Made by a program: the position numbers and the translations under genes
Shown here: positions 6,979 through 16,658 of the stretch, in pieces
Layout of the letters: each line of letters starts with the position of its first letter
Numbering within the stretch: the stretch's first letter is position 1
Assembly (NCBI GenBank): GCA_027382625.1
Contig: JAJKFJ010022509.1
Span: forward strand, 124,001-188,000
Reading direction: 5' to 3'
DNA length: 64,000 bases
From: Tetmemena sp. SeJ-2015
Taxonomy: Eukaryota > Ciliophora > Spirotrichea > Sporadotrichida > Oxytrichidae
The notes under the pieces: generated by a model
Databases searched by the model: none
The model's input: the letters and a program-made list of their open reading frames with translations, nothing else
What the model was told of the DNA's origin: nothing

Positions 6979-9849
6979 CTAGCGCCCCAACCCCGCGAGA
7001 TAGGCGATCAAATCCCGCAGTTGCTCCCGCGTCATGTTCATGATCAGGCCCTCAGGCATGAGCGAGCCAGCCTCCTGCTTTTCCTGAATCTGCGCAGGTA
7101 CAAAACGGCTCACCTGCCCGCTCAAAAGATCGCGCAGCTGCAGTTCGCCTCCTGCTTCGCTCACTTTGTAACCTTGCAGGTGGCGTCCGTCCTTCAGGGT
7201 CAGCGTCGTGGCTACATAGCCCTCTTTGATCTGCCGGTTCGGCCAAATCACGGCTTCAATGAGCAGCTCCACGGGAACGCCACGCCCCACGGCATCCAGC
7301 TCCGGTCCCACTATGCCGCCCTGCCCGCCGACCTTGTGACACGCGGTGCAGCCGGACAGTGGCGCATTGAAGACTGCCTTCCCTTTCACTGCACTGCCGC
7401 TGCTTGCCACTTCTGCCGCCAAGGCCGCCACCCAGGCTGCGTCATAGGCAGGCACAGTGTTCTTCACGCCCAGAATCTTGCCAAAGGCCGTCGTCAACAC
7501 CGCATCGCCTCGGCCCGCTGCAGTCAGCGTCGTCATCGCCAGCTTTGCAACTTCGGCTGAACAGGGTTGGGCATCCAATGCCTGCGCCAGCGCCACCACC
7601 GCAGCCTCACGTGCCAGCAGCGGCGTGAGCCAGACCCGCATCGTGTCCGCGTCCGCGATGCTCACAAGCGCTGCGGCTGCAATCTGGCCCGCCAATGCCG
7701 GCTGCTTCTCCGCCACTGCCGTGAGCGCCGCCACACGCACAGGCCATGGCTGCTTTGCATCACCCACCCACGGCGCAAACGTCCCCACCGGCTCACCCAT
7801 TCGCGAGAGGGCCGTCAAGGCTGCGGCGCGTGTGTGTTCATCTGCTTTCAGCAGCGCGCGAATACCTCCCTCCGTGCTCTTTAACCGCCACGTCCCCGCT
7901 AGTACACATGCTGCGGCTTTTTGCGCCTCAGTGCCACTCTGTAAAATCTCTTTCACCAGCACTTCCGCCCCTTCGGGTGCCTTACCACTCCGCTGCGCCG
8001 CAGCCAAATCTTCCAACACTGCCTGATCTTTCATGCCCAGATTCAGAGCCAGCAGCATGTCATTCGGCTCCCCTTGGCGCACCAAGGCCGCCACCAGCCC
8101 ACGCCGTGTTTCGACTGACATCGTCTCTCCATTGCTCGCCAGCATCGTGCGAACCACGCCTAGCAGTTCCGCGCTACCTTCCTTTTCCACCAAGAACGCC
8201 AGATGCTTCGGCGGCAGTGAATTCAAAATCTCAAACGGCGGTTTCTTCCATTGCGGCGTCGTCGCATGCACCGCCAGCCACAACGCCCGCTCGATGAAAC
8301 TGTCCATCGGCTTGTCGAGCACCTTCAACGCCACCTTGATCGCCTCAGGCGACTGCACTTTCGCAGCAGCAACGACGGCTTCGAGGCGGACGAGGGGGGA
8401 TGCGTCCTGCGTCGCTTTCTCAATTTCCCGCAAGTCACTGAGCCCATGGACATACCAAGCGTGTCCATTTTCGTCCGTCCATTTGCTCTCATGCTGGCCT
8501 TGCGGATGCATTCTGCTCGCTTGGTAATCTAACCACCTGCTGGGTTGACCCCGCGCTGAAACACCCAAACGAGGCATGTTTGTTTGTCCCTTTGCCACCA
8601 CGCGCCAGATCCTGCCATGCTTTGCATCGCGGTGCGGATGGCGGAAGCTTGCTTGATAGTGGCCGATGATCGGGTCATACCAGTCGGCGATGTAGAGCGC
8701 GCCTTCCGGGCCGAAGCGGATGTCGATGGGGCGGAAGGCCACGTTGTCGCTGGTGATGAGCGGGGGCTGCTCAATGGCCTGCATGCCACTGGGGAATTCC
8801 TTGTCCGGAATGAGCTTGTAACGATACACGGCGTTTTCAAAGAAGCCGCCGCTGATGATTTCCTCCTGCATCGACTCCGGCCAGTGCGAATTGCCCACGA
8901 TGTCGATGCCGCAGAACTTCCGCAGGCCGTCCGTCTTGATGATCTGGCCGCTGTAGGGCAATTGGAAGCGCTCCAGCAGGAAATGCGGGATGCCGTGCCT
9001 GTTGGAGACCTGCGAATCCTCCTCCAGCGAGGTGCTCACCTCCATCGGCCGGGCCCAGAACATGCCCGCAGCGCCCGCCACCATGATCGGCTGGCCCCCT
9101 TTGCTGAAGGCGGTTCCCCAGGCGTTCAGTGGCATGCCGGTGGGATAGGGATTCAGCCGTCCGCTCTTCGGGTAGTAGTGCCAGAAGCCTGCGCCGTAGA
9201 GTGTCTTGGTGCCGAGTGCCGTCGTCACGCGCGAGTAGCAGTGCAGCCCCTGGTGCATCACCAGAGCACCATCGGGTGCCCAGATGAAGCTGTTCAGGCA
9301 CTGATGGGTGTCGCCGGTGCCAAAGCCACGCAGCACCACTTCGCGGCGGTCCACGCGGTCATCCCCATCGTCGTCGTGCATCAGCCACAGTTTCTCGCCT
9401 TCGCCAACATAGACGGAGTGTCCGTTGGGTGATTTCACACCGGCATCCCGCGGGGCGAGTTCCATGCCCATGGGCTGGCTCAAACCGCCTGTAAAGATGG
9501 TGCTCTTGTCGGCGCGCCCGTCTTGATTCGTGTCTTCAAGGATGATGATCTTGTCGTCTGAAACTGCACCTGGCTGCGCCTGGGGGTAATCACTTGTTTG
9601 CAGCACCCATAAGCGCCCGCGCTCGTCCCAGCGGATCGCGATTGGATTGGGAATGCCGTCGGCTTCGCTGGCAAAGAGGTTCACCTCGAAACCATCGAGG
9701 ACTTTGAAGGACTTCAATTCCGCTTCCGGGGAATGGTCCGCAGGAGGTTCGCCGACGGAGATGCCTTTCTTTTTCGCCGGCTGTTGCGCGATGGAGAGGG
9801 TTATCAGGCAGAACCAGAATGAGCTGAAGCTCATGAGTACTTTTTTCAT
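6979..9849 (-). CDS. PVC-type cytochrome c domain protein 1 (membrane-bound dehydrogenase-like)
   Basis: 956 residues. A signal peptide (about 1-21) is followed by a beta-propeller-like dehydrogenase domain (about 45-430) with repeated signatures such as IRWDERGRLWVLQ, ILEDTNQDGRADKSTIF and RFGPEGALYIADW, matching the Pirellula/Verrucomicrobium N-terminal domain (TIGR02604 type). Next is an alpha-helical HEAT-like region (about 480-790), and then a C-terminal haem domain with CTACH (C834, C837, H838; TIGR02603 type). It should be periplasmic and bind one c-type haem. Family members are thought to oxidise sugars or related compounds, but no substrate is proven. Its ATG overlaps the stop of the LamG/SGNH gene (ATGA), so the two are made together. 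Confidence 0.88.
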   Translation of the reverse strand: MKKVLMSFSSFWFCLITLSIAQQPAKKKGISVGEPPADHSPEAELKSFKVLDGFEVNLFASEADGIPNPIAIRWDERGRLWVLQTSDYPQAQPGAVSDDKIIILEDTNQDGRADKSTIFTGGLSQPMGMELAPRDAGVKSPNGHSVYVGEGEKLWLMHDDDGDDRVDRREVVLRGFGTGDTHQCLNSFIWAPDGALVMHQGLHCYSRVTTALGTKTLYGAGFWHYYPKSGRLNPYPTGMPLNAWGTAFSKGGQPIMVAGAAGMFWARPMEVSTSLEEDSQVSNRHGIPHFLLERFQLPYSGQIIKTDGLRKFCGIDIVGNSHWPESMQEEIISGGFFENAVYRYKLIPDKEFPSGMQAIEQPPLITSDNVAFRPIDIRFGPEGALYIADWYDPIIGHYQASFRHPHRDAKHGRIWRVVAKGQTNMPRLGVSARGQPSRWLDYQASRMHPQGQHESKWTDENGHAWYVHGLSDLREIEKATQDASPLVRLEAVVAAAKVQSPEAIKVALKVLDKPMDSFIERALWLAVHATTPQWKKPPFEILNSLPPKHLAFLVEKEGSAELLGVVRTMLASNGETMSVETRRGLVAALVRQGEPNDMLLALNLGMKDQAVLEDLAAAQRSGKAPEGAEVLVKEILQSGTEAQKAAACVLAGTWRLKSTEGGIRALLKADEHTRAAALTALSRMGEPVGTFAPWVGDAKQPWPVRVAALTAVAEKQPALAGQIAAAALVSIADADTMRVWLTPLLAREAAVVALAQALDAQPCSAEVAKLAMTTLTAAGRGDAVLTTAFGKILGVKNTVPAYDAAWVAALAAEVASSGSAVKGKAVFNAPLSGCTACHKVGGQGGIVGPELDAVGRGVPVELLIEAVIWPNRQIKEGYVATTLTLKDGRHLQGYKVSEAGGELQLRDLLSGQVSRFVPAQIQEKQEAGSLMPEGLIMNMTREQLRDLIAYLAGLGR

Positions 9850-11291
9850 GGCAGCTTGCCTCCCAGGTCGTTCGCGAGTTGCGCTATTTCGCTCTCCTTT
9901 GCTTCAATCAGCGGCAGATACTGCTCCAGTTCGCTGGGGAACCAGCGCTGGGAGGGGTCCGCATGATTACGGCTGCTGGGTTGTGCGGTGCGGTCGCCAT
10001 GCAGGAAGGCCCAGTTCGCCGGACGCCAGTAGCGATGCCACAGGGCGTTCTTCTGCTGGATGAGTGATTGCAACCGCGCATCGGGTTCTTTTAAACCGCC
10101 GCTCCAGAGCTGAGCCACGCTCATGCCAAGCTGAGTTGCGCCGGTGAGAGTCAGATTGAGGCCGTCGCGCGTTGCACCGGGTTGCAAGGGGATGTTCTGC
10201 GTTGCAAACAATGCCCCATGCGCTTTGGCCACCTCGGCAATGACAGCTGCATACTCTTTCAAAGCTGCGTTGTGCTGCGCCAGTTTGCCCTCAAACGCCA
10301 GCGGCTGCACCAGGATGATGCGGGGTGTCACTTCGTTGCAGGTGGAGACCAGCTTCTCCAGTGCGGTTTTAAATTCGACCAGCCCGCTCTCACCCCGTTC
10401 AAGACACTCCTGGCGACCGAATATCAACACGGCGGCGGTGGCCTTGGATCGTTCGAGCTGCTGCTTCATGCTGCCGAAATTCATCGGGCGATCCTGGCGG
10501 AAGACCGTGTCGGCCTCCCAGGTGAGATCACGCAGTTTTAAGTGGCTGCCGGGAAACTGTGCCACGAGCAGCGCCTCCATGCCGCCATCTTCCAACACGG
10601 CCACGGCTTCGGTGCCACCGAGGATGGCCATGACCTCATTCGTCATGATGGCCCTGTTGGTGGCAAAGGATGGCAGGGTGGGTTTCAATGACGCAATGGG
10701 TGGCAAGGCTGCGAGTTCGAGGATTTCCGGACGGGTGAGAGCACGGTTGTAGAGACGAAGATTGGCGATTCCACGGCTGTGGGATTCAAACAAGGCTTGG
10801 GCCAGTACGAGGGGACCCGGGGGTTCGCGCCATGAGTTCCGTTCAACACCATTCAACCAGATGCCTGACAGTGCCTGTTTGGAATCCCGCTTCACATTGA
10901 GCACCACATGCTGCCATCGGCCCGCCACGGGGGCACCTGTGGGCACTGAATGCGCAAGTCCGTGTCCTTGAATGACAACTGCAATTCCTTCTGCACCGAG
11001 ATGGCAGGTGAGCAGTGCCTTTTGCGCTTCGTTGCCGAATGTCAGGAGGGGAGTTCCGTGTTCGACATCCGGGGGTGCTTCGACGCGGAAAGCAAAGGAG
11101 ACGGCGAAGTCTTCCAGCTGCGTTACGTGTGTCGGATTCGGCAAGTTTAGGGGTTTGCCGGGGTCCAAAGGCATCACGCCATCCCACTTCGCCACCAAGC
11201 CATTTTCAAGATCCGACGAGCCACCACCCACCTGCGCCATGGCACTGCCAAGGATCATGAGGTGGATGCCGAGAAGAAGCCGAACGAACAT
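9846..11291 (-). CDS. Secreted LamG-like plus degenerate SGNH-hydrolase-like protein
   Basis: About 481 residues. The start at 11291 is chosen because MFVRLLLGIHLMILGSAMAQ is a good signal peptide; an ATG at 11354 would add 21 residues ahead of it. Residues about 25-190 look like a concanavalin/LamG lectin-type beta sandwich (GRWQHVVLNVKRD, LRLYNRALTRPEI). Residues about 230-410 follow the layout of an SGNH hydrolase, but the usual block I GDS is replaced by LEDGG and block V DxxH by DGLN, so catalysis is doubtful. The tail WHRYWRPANWAFLHGDR is a pattern I associate with GDSL modules fused to PVC cytochromes in planctomycetes. It is encoded just before such a cytochrome with an ATGA overlap, so the two probably form a complex. 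Confidence 0.72.
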   Translation of the reverse strand: MFVRLLLGIHLMILGSAMAQVGGGSSDLENGLVAKWDGVMPLDPGKPLNLPNPTHVTQLEDFAVSFAFRVEAPPDVEHGTPLLTFGNEAQKALLTCHLGAEGIAVVIQGHGLAHSVPTGAPVAGRWQHVVLNVKRDSKQALSGIWLNGVERNSWREPPGPLVLAQALFESHSRGIANLRLYNRALTRPEILELAALPPIASLKPTLPSFATNRAIMTNEVMAILGGTEAVAVLEDGGMEALLVAQFPGSHLKLRDLTWEADTVFRQDRPMNFGSMKQQLERSKATAAVLIFGRQECLERGESGLVEFKTALEKLVSTCNEVTPRIILVQPLAFEGKLAQHNAALKEYAAVIAEVAKAHGALFATQNIPLQPGATRDGLNLTLTGATQLGMSVAQLWSGGLKEPDARLQSLIQQKNALWHRYWRPANWAFLHGDRTAQPSSRNHADPSQRWFPSELEQYLPLIEAKESEIAQLANDLGGKLP

Positions 11292-11385
11292 GGAACCGAA
11301 AAAACAGGCTGGATGTCGGCCTTCTTGCAGTTCGTTCTGTTCATCGGGGTGCATTGCTGTTTATTCCTGCCATCTTTTTCACTTC

Positions 11386-12270
11386 ATGAAACTCAAACTC
11401 GACCTCGATGATTTCCGCGTGCCAGATGGCAAACCGTTTCACCTCAAGAAGGCGAAGACGAAGGTGAAGGATCTGTACAAGGACGATGCGCACTATGAGT
11501 CCCTGATCGCCGAGTTCCGCACGGAGATCGACGACCTGCAGCAGAAGATGTATGCGCAGGACCGGCAGGCGCTGCTGCTGGTGTTTCAGGCGATGGACGC
11601 CGCCGGGAAGGACAGCACGATCAAGCACGTGATGAGCGGTGTGAACACGCAGGGCGTGGAAGTGCATGCCTTCAAACGCCCCACGGCAGACGAACTGGAC
11701 CATGACTTCATGTGGCGCACCTCACGCGTCATGCCACCACGCGGCCGCATCGGCATCTTCAACCGCAGCTACTATGAGGAGGTGCTCGTCTGCCGGGTGC
11801 ATCCCGAGATCGTGACCAAGGTTCAGCGCCTGCCCGCGCAAACGACGAAGAACGTTGACAAGCTTTTCGCCGACCGTCTCAAAGACATCCGCAACTACGA
11901 GGCCTACTGCCACCGCAACGGCATCCTGATTCTCAAATTCTTCCTCAATGTGTCCAAGGACGAACAGAAGAAGCGCTTCCTGGACCGCATCAACACCCCG
12001 AGCAAGAATTGGAAATTTGAAGAAGGTGACGTGGGTGAGCGTGGCCACTGGAAAGAATACATGGAGGCCTACGAAGACGCCATCCGCACCACCGCCACTG
12101 AAGACTGCCCCTGGTATGTCATCCCAGCGGATGACAAGAAGAACATGCGCCTGATCGTCAGCGCAGCGATCTTGAATGAGATGAAGAGCATGAAGCTGAA
12201 GTATCCCGAACTGCCGCCGGAACAGACGAAGCACCTGCAGGCAGCCAAAAAAATGCTGCTGGCGGAGTAG
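11386..12270 (+). CDS. ppk2: PPK2-family polyphosphate kinase
   Basis: 294 residues, one PPK2 domain. The Walker A loop AAGKDST lies at residues 72-78 within VFQAMDAAGKDSTIKHV, and the Walker B/lid block PPRGRIGIFNRSYYEEV spans 117-133. A third conserved block, KFFLNVSKDEQKKRFLDR, follows. The family transfers phosphate between polyphosphate and nucleotides, most often making NTPs or NDPs from polyphosphate. The subclass (ADP/GDP-, AMP- or dual-specific) is not decided here, although the single-domain form fits class I or III. The ATG at 11386 gives the usual N terminus (MKLKLDLDDFRVPDGKPF); an open extension to 10972 is antisense to the LamG/SGNH gene. It converges on the next cytochrome gene with only 5 bp between the stops. 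Confidence 0.92.
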   Translation: MKLKLDLDDFRVPDGKPFHLKKAKTKVKDLYKDDAHYESLIAEFRTEIDDLQQKMYAQDRQALLLVFQAMDAAGKDSTIKHVMSGVNTQGVEVHAFKRPTADELDHDFMWRTSRVMPPRGRIGIFNRSYYEEVLVCRVHPEIVTKVQRLPAQTTKNVDKLFADRLKDIRNYEAYCHRNGILILKFFLNVSKDEQKKRFLDRINTPSKNWKFEEGDVGERGHWKEYMEAYEDAIRTTATEDCPWYVIPADDKKNMRLIVSAAILNEMKSMKLKYPELPPEQTKHLQAAKKMLLAE

Positions 12271-12275
12271 TGTGA

Positions 12276-15137
12276 TTACTTCAAGCTTCGGAGCCAGGCG
12301 ACGAGATCGAGGAGTTCGGCTTCGGGCATGGTTTGGTCGAGGCCTTGGGGCATGAGGCTGGTGACCAAGGTGGTGTCTCCGGCGATGGTTTGGTGGGCGA
12401 TGGTCTTTTCCTGGCCGGCGATGTCGATGACGAGGAGGCCTTCGGCGGTGTGGGATTTAATGACGCCCAAGGTTTGCTGACCGTCGCTGGTTTCGATAAC
12501 GTGGGCTTCGTAATCGCGGGCGAGGGTGTTGCTGGGAAAGAGGATGCTTTCGAGCAGATCGCGCTCGGTGCGAATGGCGCCGATGTGGGAGAGATCGGGA
12601 CCGATGGGACGACCTGCGGAGCCGATCTTGTGGCAGGCGATGCAGGTCCCCTTCCCCATCTCGAAGTTCTTTTTCCCATTCACCGCATTGCCACTGGCGA
12701 TGACTTTGTCGGCGAGCGGGCCGAGCTGGCGCTTCTTGGCTTCGGAGGTGGCGACGGCGGCGTTACAGGCGGGCAGGATGATGTTTTCAAAGATGTCAGG
12801 AGGGAAATCGCTGAAGGCGGTGCGGTAGGCGCTTTCCTGCTGGCTGGCGATGACGGGATTTTTTGCGATCTCACGCGCAAGCGTGCTGCCGACTTCGAGG
12901 TCTTTTGATTTGCGAACGATGCCGAGCAACGATTTGAGCTCGACGGGACCAAGCGTGGCAAACAGCGGGGCGAGTTCGAGGAGCTGTGGCTTTGCCAGCG
13001 GCGCGCTGGCAATCATGCCTGCTGCCTGAATCTTCGCGGCCGAAGAGGAGGCGGCATCGGCGAGCACGCCTTTGACCATCGTGAACGTTTCGCCGGTGAG
13101 CTTGACGGACTTGGCGGAGTCGAGGGCTTTGAGGCGAATGGCGAGCGGACGCTTGGTGTCGTTGGCGATGGTTTGAAGTGCGGCGTCGAAGTGCGGTGTT
13201 TTGAGGTGCTTAATGGCGTCGAAGACGAGAGGAGTGGGAGATTCGGCGAGGAGTTTGTCGAGCGCGGGGAGCCAGGCGTCATTGCTCGTGCCGGTGGTTT
13301 GGGTGGCGAGGATGTTCAGTGCGACTGTGCGAACACTCGCAGACTCATGCGTGAGCATCTTGGTCACAAGCTCCTGCGTTTTCGGTTTGGTGATGATTGC
13401 CGCACAGAAGCCTTCCAGCGCTTTGAGCCGCTGCGGGTTGAGCTTGGGTTCGTCCAGCCACTTGGCCAGCACCTGGCTGTGGCTTTCGTCTGCGTCGTCA
13501 TCCTTGGTGACCAATTGAAGGGCTACCCGCGCCAAAGCGGAATCCTCCGAGTCGAGCTGCTTTGCCGCCAGCCCCATGGTTTCATGATAATCAGCGCCAT
13601 CTTGATAGGAGACGCATGACAGCATCTGCCTGAGTTCGGTTTTGCTGCCTGCAGTTTTCAGGTCACTGGGGTGCACAAAGTGATAATGTTGCGAGAGCAG
13701 AATCAAAGCGTGCTCTGTCGGCGGATCGTTTTCATGTTTGAGCAGCTTGAGCAGGATGCTGCCAGCCTCTTCCGGATTCGTGGGATATGACGATTGTGAA
13801 GCTGCTTGAGCAAGCTGCTCCAGCGCATGCCGTCTCACATGCGCATCATCCGATTTCAACGCGGTGAGCATTGCATTGGGATCCTTGGGGGAGTCCAAGT
13901 GCTGTGAAGCGAGCGGTGCGGCACTTTGCTTCGCAGATTTGATGCGATAGACTGCGCCTAGCAGATCTGACTTGGCCATGAGGCTGGAGGGGCAGCCGAT
14001 GCGGAACCAGCCGCCGGTGTCGATAAGGAGGAGGGAGCCGTCGCGGGGGTCTTCCATGACATCGGTGAGGTGGATGTCGGGGTTGTGGAGTTTGAGGAAT
14101 TCGTTTTCGACGGCCTTGTAGGTGCTGCCGCTGGGGGTGAGCTCCATGCGGACGAGGCGCTGGGTGTTGAAGTGGGTGACCATGAATTGCTGAGCGTTCT
14201 GGTTCTTCGCCGGAAAGTTTTTCCAGAAGCAGGAACCGCTGACGGCGACGTGGCCGAAGTTGTACATGACGGGCATGGTTTCGAGGGTGCGCGGTAGATG
14301 GGCGATGGCCTTGAGCTGGTCGCTGCGTTCATAGATGCCGCCGTAGAGCCAGTGGATGATGGTGTCTCCGCGCGGCTGGCTGTAGTAGAGGTTCTGCACG
14401 CCGATAATGTCGCCGTCACGAGTGAAATCGACTTCGACTGGATTGTCACCGCAGCCGAGGGAGTGCCAGGCGACGTCGCTGCCGTCAGGTTTGCAGCTCC
14501 AAATGCCACAGGCGAGTGATTCATCGACCAGCGTACCGTCCTTCTGCGCGACCTTGTGACCTTTGCGGCCATGGCACCAGTAGAGTCGGCCATTGGGATG
14601 CAGGAAGGGGCCGTGGATATCGGCGGCGTTGCCGGTGTAATCGAAGCCGCCGACGATCATTTCACGCTGGTCGGCGACGCCATCATTGTCAGTGTCGGTC
14701 AGCTTCCAGATGCCGGGTGGTGAGCCGACGTAGAGGCTGCCGTTCAACCAGCAGGCACCTTGAGGAAAAGTCATTTTGTCGGCAAAGACGGTGCTCTTGT
14801 CGAAGCTGCCGTCCTTGTCGGTGTCTTCGAGCATGAGGACGCGGTTTGGCGGATTTGCTTCGAGCTGCGCCTTGTTCCAGTTCACGCCGACGGCATCGCC
14901 GATGAAGAGACGGCCCTTGTCGTCGAGGCAGCCCATGATGGGATGCGTGACGAGCGGCGAGGCGGCGGCGACTTCGAGTGCGTAGCCCTCCGGGAGATCG
15001 TGCTTTGGCAAAGGGAGCGATGCTTTGCCGGTGATGACGACGGGGCGCTTGCCACTTTCAGGGATGGTGCTGCCTTTATCCGGAGGGAGATCTGCGGCGA
15101 AAACGGGGAGGGCAAGGAGGAGGAGCAACTGGCGCAT
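12276..15137 (-). CDS. PVC-type cytochrome c domain protein 2 (membrane-bound dehydrogenase-like)
   Basis: About 953 residues and the same architecture as the protein at 6979-9849: a signal peptide (MRQLLLLLALPVFAA), a beta-propeller-like dehydrogenase domain (LMLEDTDKDGSFDKSTVF, KLTDTDNDGVADQRE, LLLIDTGGWFRIG), a long helical repeat region, and a C-terminal haem site CIACH (first Cys about residue 832) followed by GRPIGPDLSHIG. Expected location is the periplasm, in electron transfer from an unknown substrate. The two proteins are clear paralogues in layout but diverged in sequence, and this one lacks a LamG/SGNH partner. Starts at 15137, 15149 or 15197 are possible; 15137 gives the cleanest signal peptide. 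Confidence 0.87.
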   Translation of the reverse strand: MRQLLLLLALPVFAADLPPDKGSTIPESGKRPVVITGKASLPLPKHDLPEGYALEVAAASPLVTHPIMGCLDDKGRLFIGDAVGVNWNKAQLEANPPNRVLMLEDTDKDGSFDKSTVFADKMTFPQGACWLNGSLYVGSPPGIWKLTDTDNDGVADQREMIVGGFDYTGNAADIHGPFLHPNGRLYWCHGRKGHKVAQKDGTLVDESLACGIWSCKPDGSDVAWHSLGCGDNPVEVDFTRDGDIIGVQNLYYSQPRGDTIIHWLYGGIYERSDQLKAIAHLPRTLETMPVMYNFGHVAVSGSCFWKNFPAKNQNAQQFMVTHFNTQRLVRMELTPSGSTYKAVENEFLKLHNPDIHLTDVMEDPRDGSLLLIDTGGWFRIGCPSSLMAKSDLLGAVYRIKSAKQSAAPLASQHLDSPKDPNAMLTALKSDDAHVRRHALEQLAQAASQSSYPTNPEEAGSILLKLLKHENDPPTEHALILLSQHYHFVHPSDLKTAGSKTELRQMLSCVSYQDGADYHETMGLAAKQLDSEDSALARVALQLVTKDDDADESHSQVLAKWLDEPKLNPQRLKALEGFCAAIITKPKTQELVTKMLTHESASVRTVALNILATQTTGTSNDAWLPALDKLLAESPTPLVFDAIKHLKTPHFDAALQTIANDTKRPLAIRLKALDSAKSVKLTGETFTMVKGVLADAASSSAAKIQAAGMIASAPLAKPQLLELAPLFATLGPVELKSLLGIVRKSKDLEVGSTLAREIAKNPVIASQQESAYRTAFSDFPPDIFENIILPACNAAVATSEAKKRQLGPLADKVIASGNAVNGKKNFEMGKGTCIACHKIGSAGRPIGPDLSHIGAIRTERDLLESILFPSNTLARDYEAHVIETSDGQQTLGVIKSHTAEGLLVIDIAGQEKTIAHQTIAGDTTLVTSLMPQGLDQTMPEAELLDLVAWLRSLK

Positions 15138-15206
15138 GATGGAAGTCATACGTAGCCAACCATGTGTCTCATTGCAGACAGACTGGCTGACACCCAAATT
15201 ACCAGC

Positions 15207-16634
15207 CTACAGCCGCCGAACTTCCTGCACTTCGAGGCCGGTGAGCTTCCATTCATCTTTCACCGGGATGATGGTGACGCGTGCGTTGTAAATGTTAACT
15301 CGGGGGTGGCTGTGCCCCCAGTGGCCGACGATGCCACGGGCCATCCAGTTGCAGTCCGCGATGAAGCCTTCTCCCTTGGGATTGGCCTCCACTTTGTCCA
15401 CCGTTGCGGAGAATTCGGCAATGGTGACACGGGTGCCTTCACGGCCGTCCAGTGTGAGCGCCTGGATGGTTTCGAGATAGAGTTTGCGCAGCAGCTCACC
15501 ATCCACACTGCGGGCCAGAACGTCATACACGTCTGACTCTGCATGATGATCAAAAGCACGATACACATTGCGCAGCAGCGGAGAGACGATCTTCTGCGCC
15601 TCAGCAACCTGGGTGACTGCCTGAGCGGCAGGCCCGGTATAAATGGGCAGCACGAGCAGCTGGCTCATGAGCACCCCACCCAGCAGCCAGACGAAAAAAT
15701 AGGGCAGACTGCCCCCCGGAAGCTTGTGATCTTTCACCTTGAGGTAGATGTAAAACACAAGGCCGCCAACGAGCCAGAGGATGCCGCCCAGCGGCAGGCG
15801 AAATGGCTGCGGCAGTGGAATCTGCGGCACGGCCACAAGCGGGGCCGGACGGGGCATGCGGCCCTGATTGCGCCAGCGGAATGTTTTGATCGAGGAGTGT
15901 ATTTCCCCGGTCTCGCTCAAGGGACCAAAGAAGACACGCACCGGCAGCTTGGTGGTGCCTTTGATCCACCCTTTCCACGTGACATTCATTTCATCCGGAC
16001 CGGGAGGTGTGGCAAACTCCCACATGAATCCGACTAGAGCCTGGTTCAGGGCCACTTCTTCCCCCTCTTTCAAAGGCAGCGTGTTGCCGGGCAGGCCCTT
16101 GATCACCGCCACCAGAGGCATCGGCACTTGCAGCGCCTGATCGCCGACGCTTAGAGCGCACCAGTCGGAAGCACGCGCCGCCATGGTGTCGACAATTTGC
16201 TTTTGCTGGTCGGCTGGGAGCGCCGCCGGCAGTGCAGCTTCAGGTGCCAGCCAGGCCAGCACGGTGGCCGCATCAAAGAGCACTTCAAAGCGCGTCTGGT
16301 AAGGCTCGATGTAGAGGTAAGCCTGAGCAATCGGCGCCGTGATGGTGACGGTACTGCTGGTGGGCAGTGGCGGCGGGGCGGCTGCAGGTGGGGCCGCAGG
16401 CAGCGGAGCCACTGGGGGAGTGGCTGCCGGAGCTGTGGGGGCAGCCCCCGGGACTTTCGTTTGGGGCAGCGCCGGAGCCACCGGGCCGAGTGAAGGCAAT
16501 GTCTCCAAAGGCTGGAGCGGACCGATCTTGATCGTGTCCTGCGCCTGCATTCCAATAGGAACGCCCCCCCAAAAACCGAGAATGATCGTCAGGAGGACGC
16601 TGCACCAGTGCGATGTCAGGGAATGTTTTGGCAT
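15207..16634 (-). CDS. Pro/Ala-rich secreted/membrane protein of unknown function
   Basis: 475 residues, family not recognised. It begins with a signal-like hydrophobic segment (about 9-31), then a low-complexity Pro/Ala linker (about 53-95), then a probable beta-rich domain (about 95-270). Two strong membrane helices follow (about 281-298, GGILWLVGGLVFYIYL; and 308-332, YFFVWLLGGVLMSQLLVLP), and then a C-terminal soluble domain of about 140 residues ending VKDEWKLTGLEVQEVRRL. The C-terminal part resembles small cystatin/NTF2-like modules with a final strand pair, but that is only an impression. It lies 24 bp downstream of the Gfo/Idh gene and 70 bp upstream of PVC cytochrome 2, so all three may share a transcript. 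Confidence 0.75.
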   Translation of the reverse strand: MPKHSLTSHWCSVLLTIILGFWGGVPIGMQAQDTIKIGPLQPLETLPSLGPVAPALPQTKVPGAAPTAPAATPPVAPLPAAPPAAAPPPLPTSSTVTITAPIAQAYLYIEPYQTRFEVLFDAATVLAWLAPEAALPAALPADQQKQIVDTMAARASDWCALSVGDQALQVPMPLVAVIKGLPGNTLPLKEGEEVALNQALVGFMWEFATPPGPDEMNVTWKGWIKGTTKLPVRVFFGPLSETGEIHSSIKTFRWRNQGRMPRPAPLVAVPQIPLPQPFRLPLGGILWLVGGLVFYIYLKVKDHKLPGGSLPYFFVWLLGGVLMSQLLVLPIYTGPAAQAVTQVAEAQKIVSPLLRNVYRAFDHHAESDVYDVLARSVDGELLRKLYLETIQALTLDGREGTRVTIAEFSATVDKVEANPKGEGFIADCNWMARGIVGHWGHSHPRVNIYNARVTIIPVKDEWKLTGLEVQEVRRL

Positions 16635-16658
16635 GCGATGGTGTTGAAAGACGCTGAA

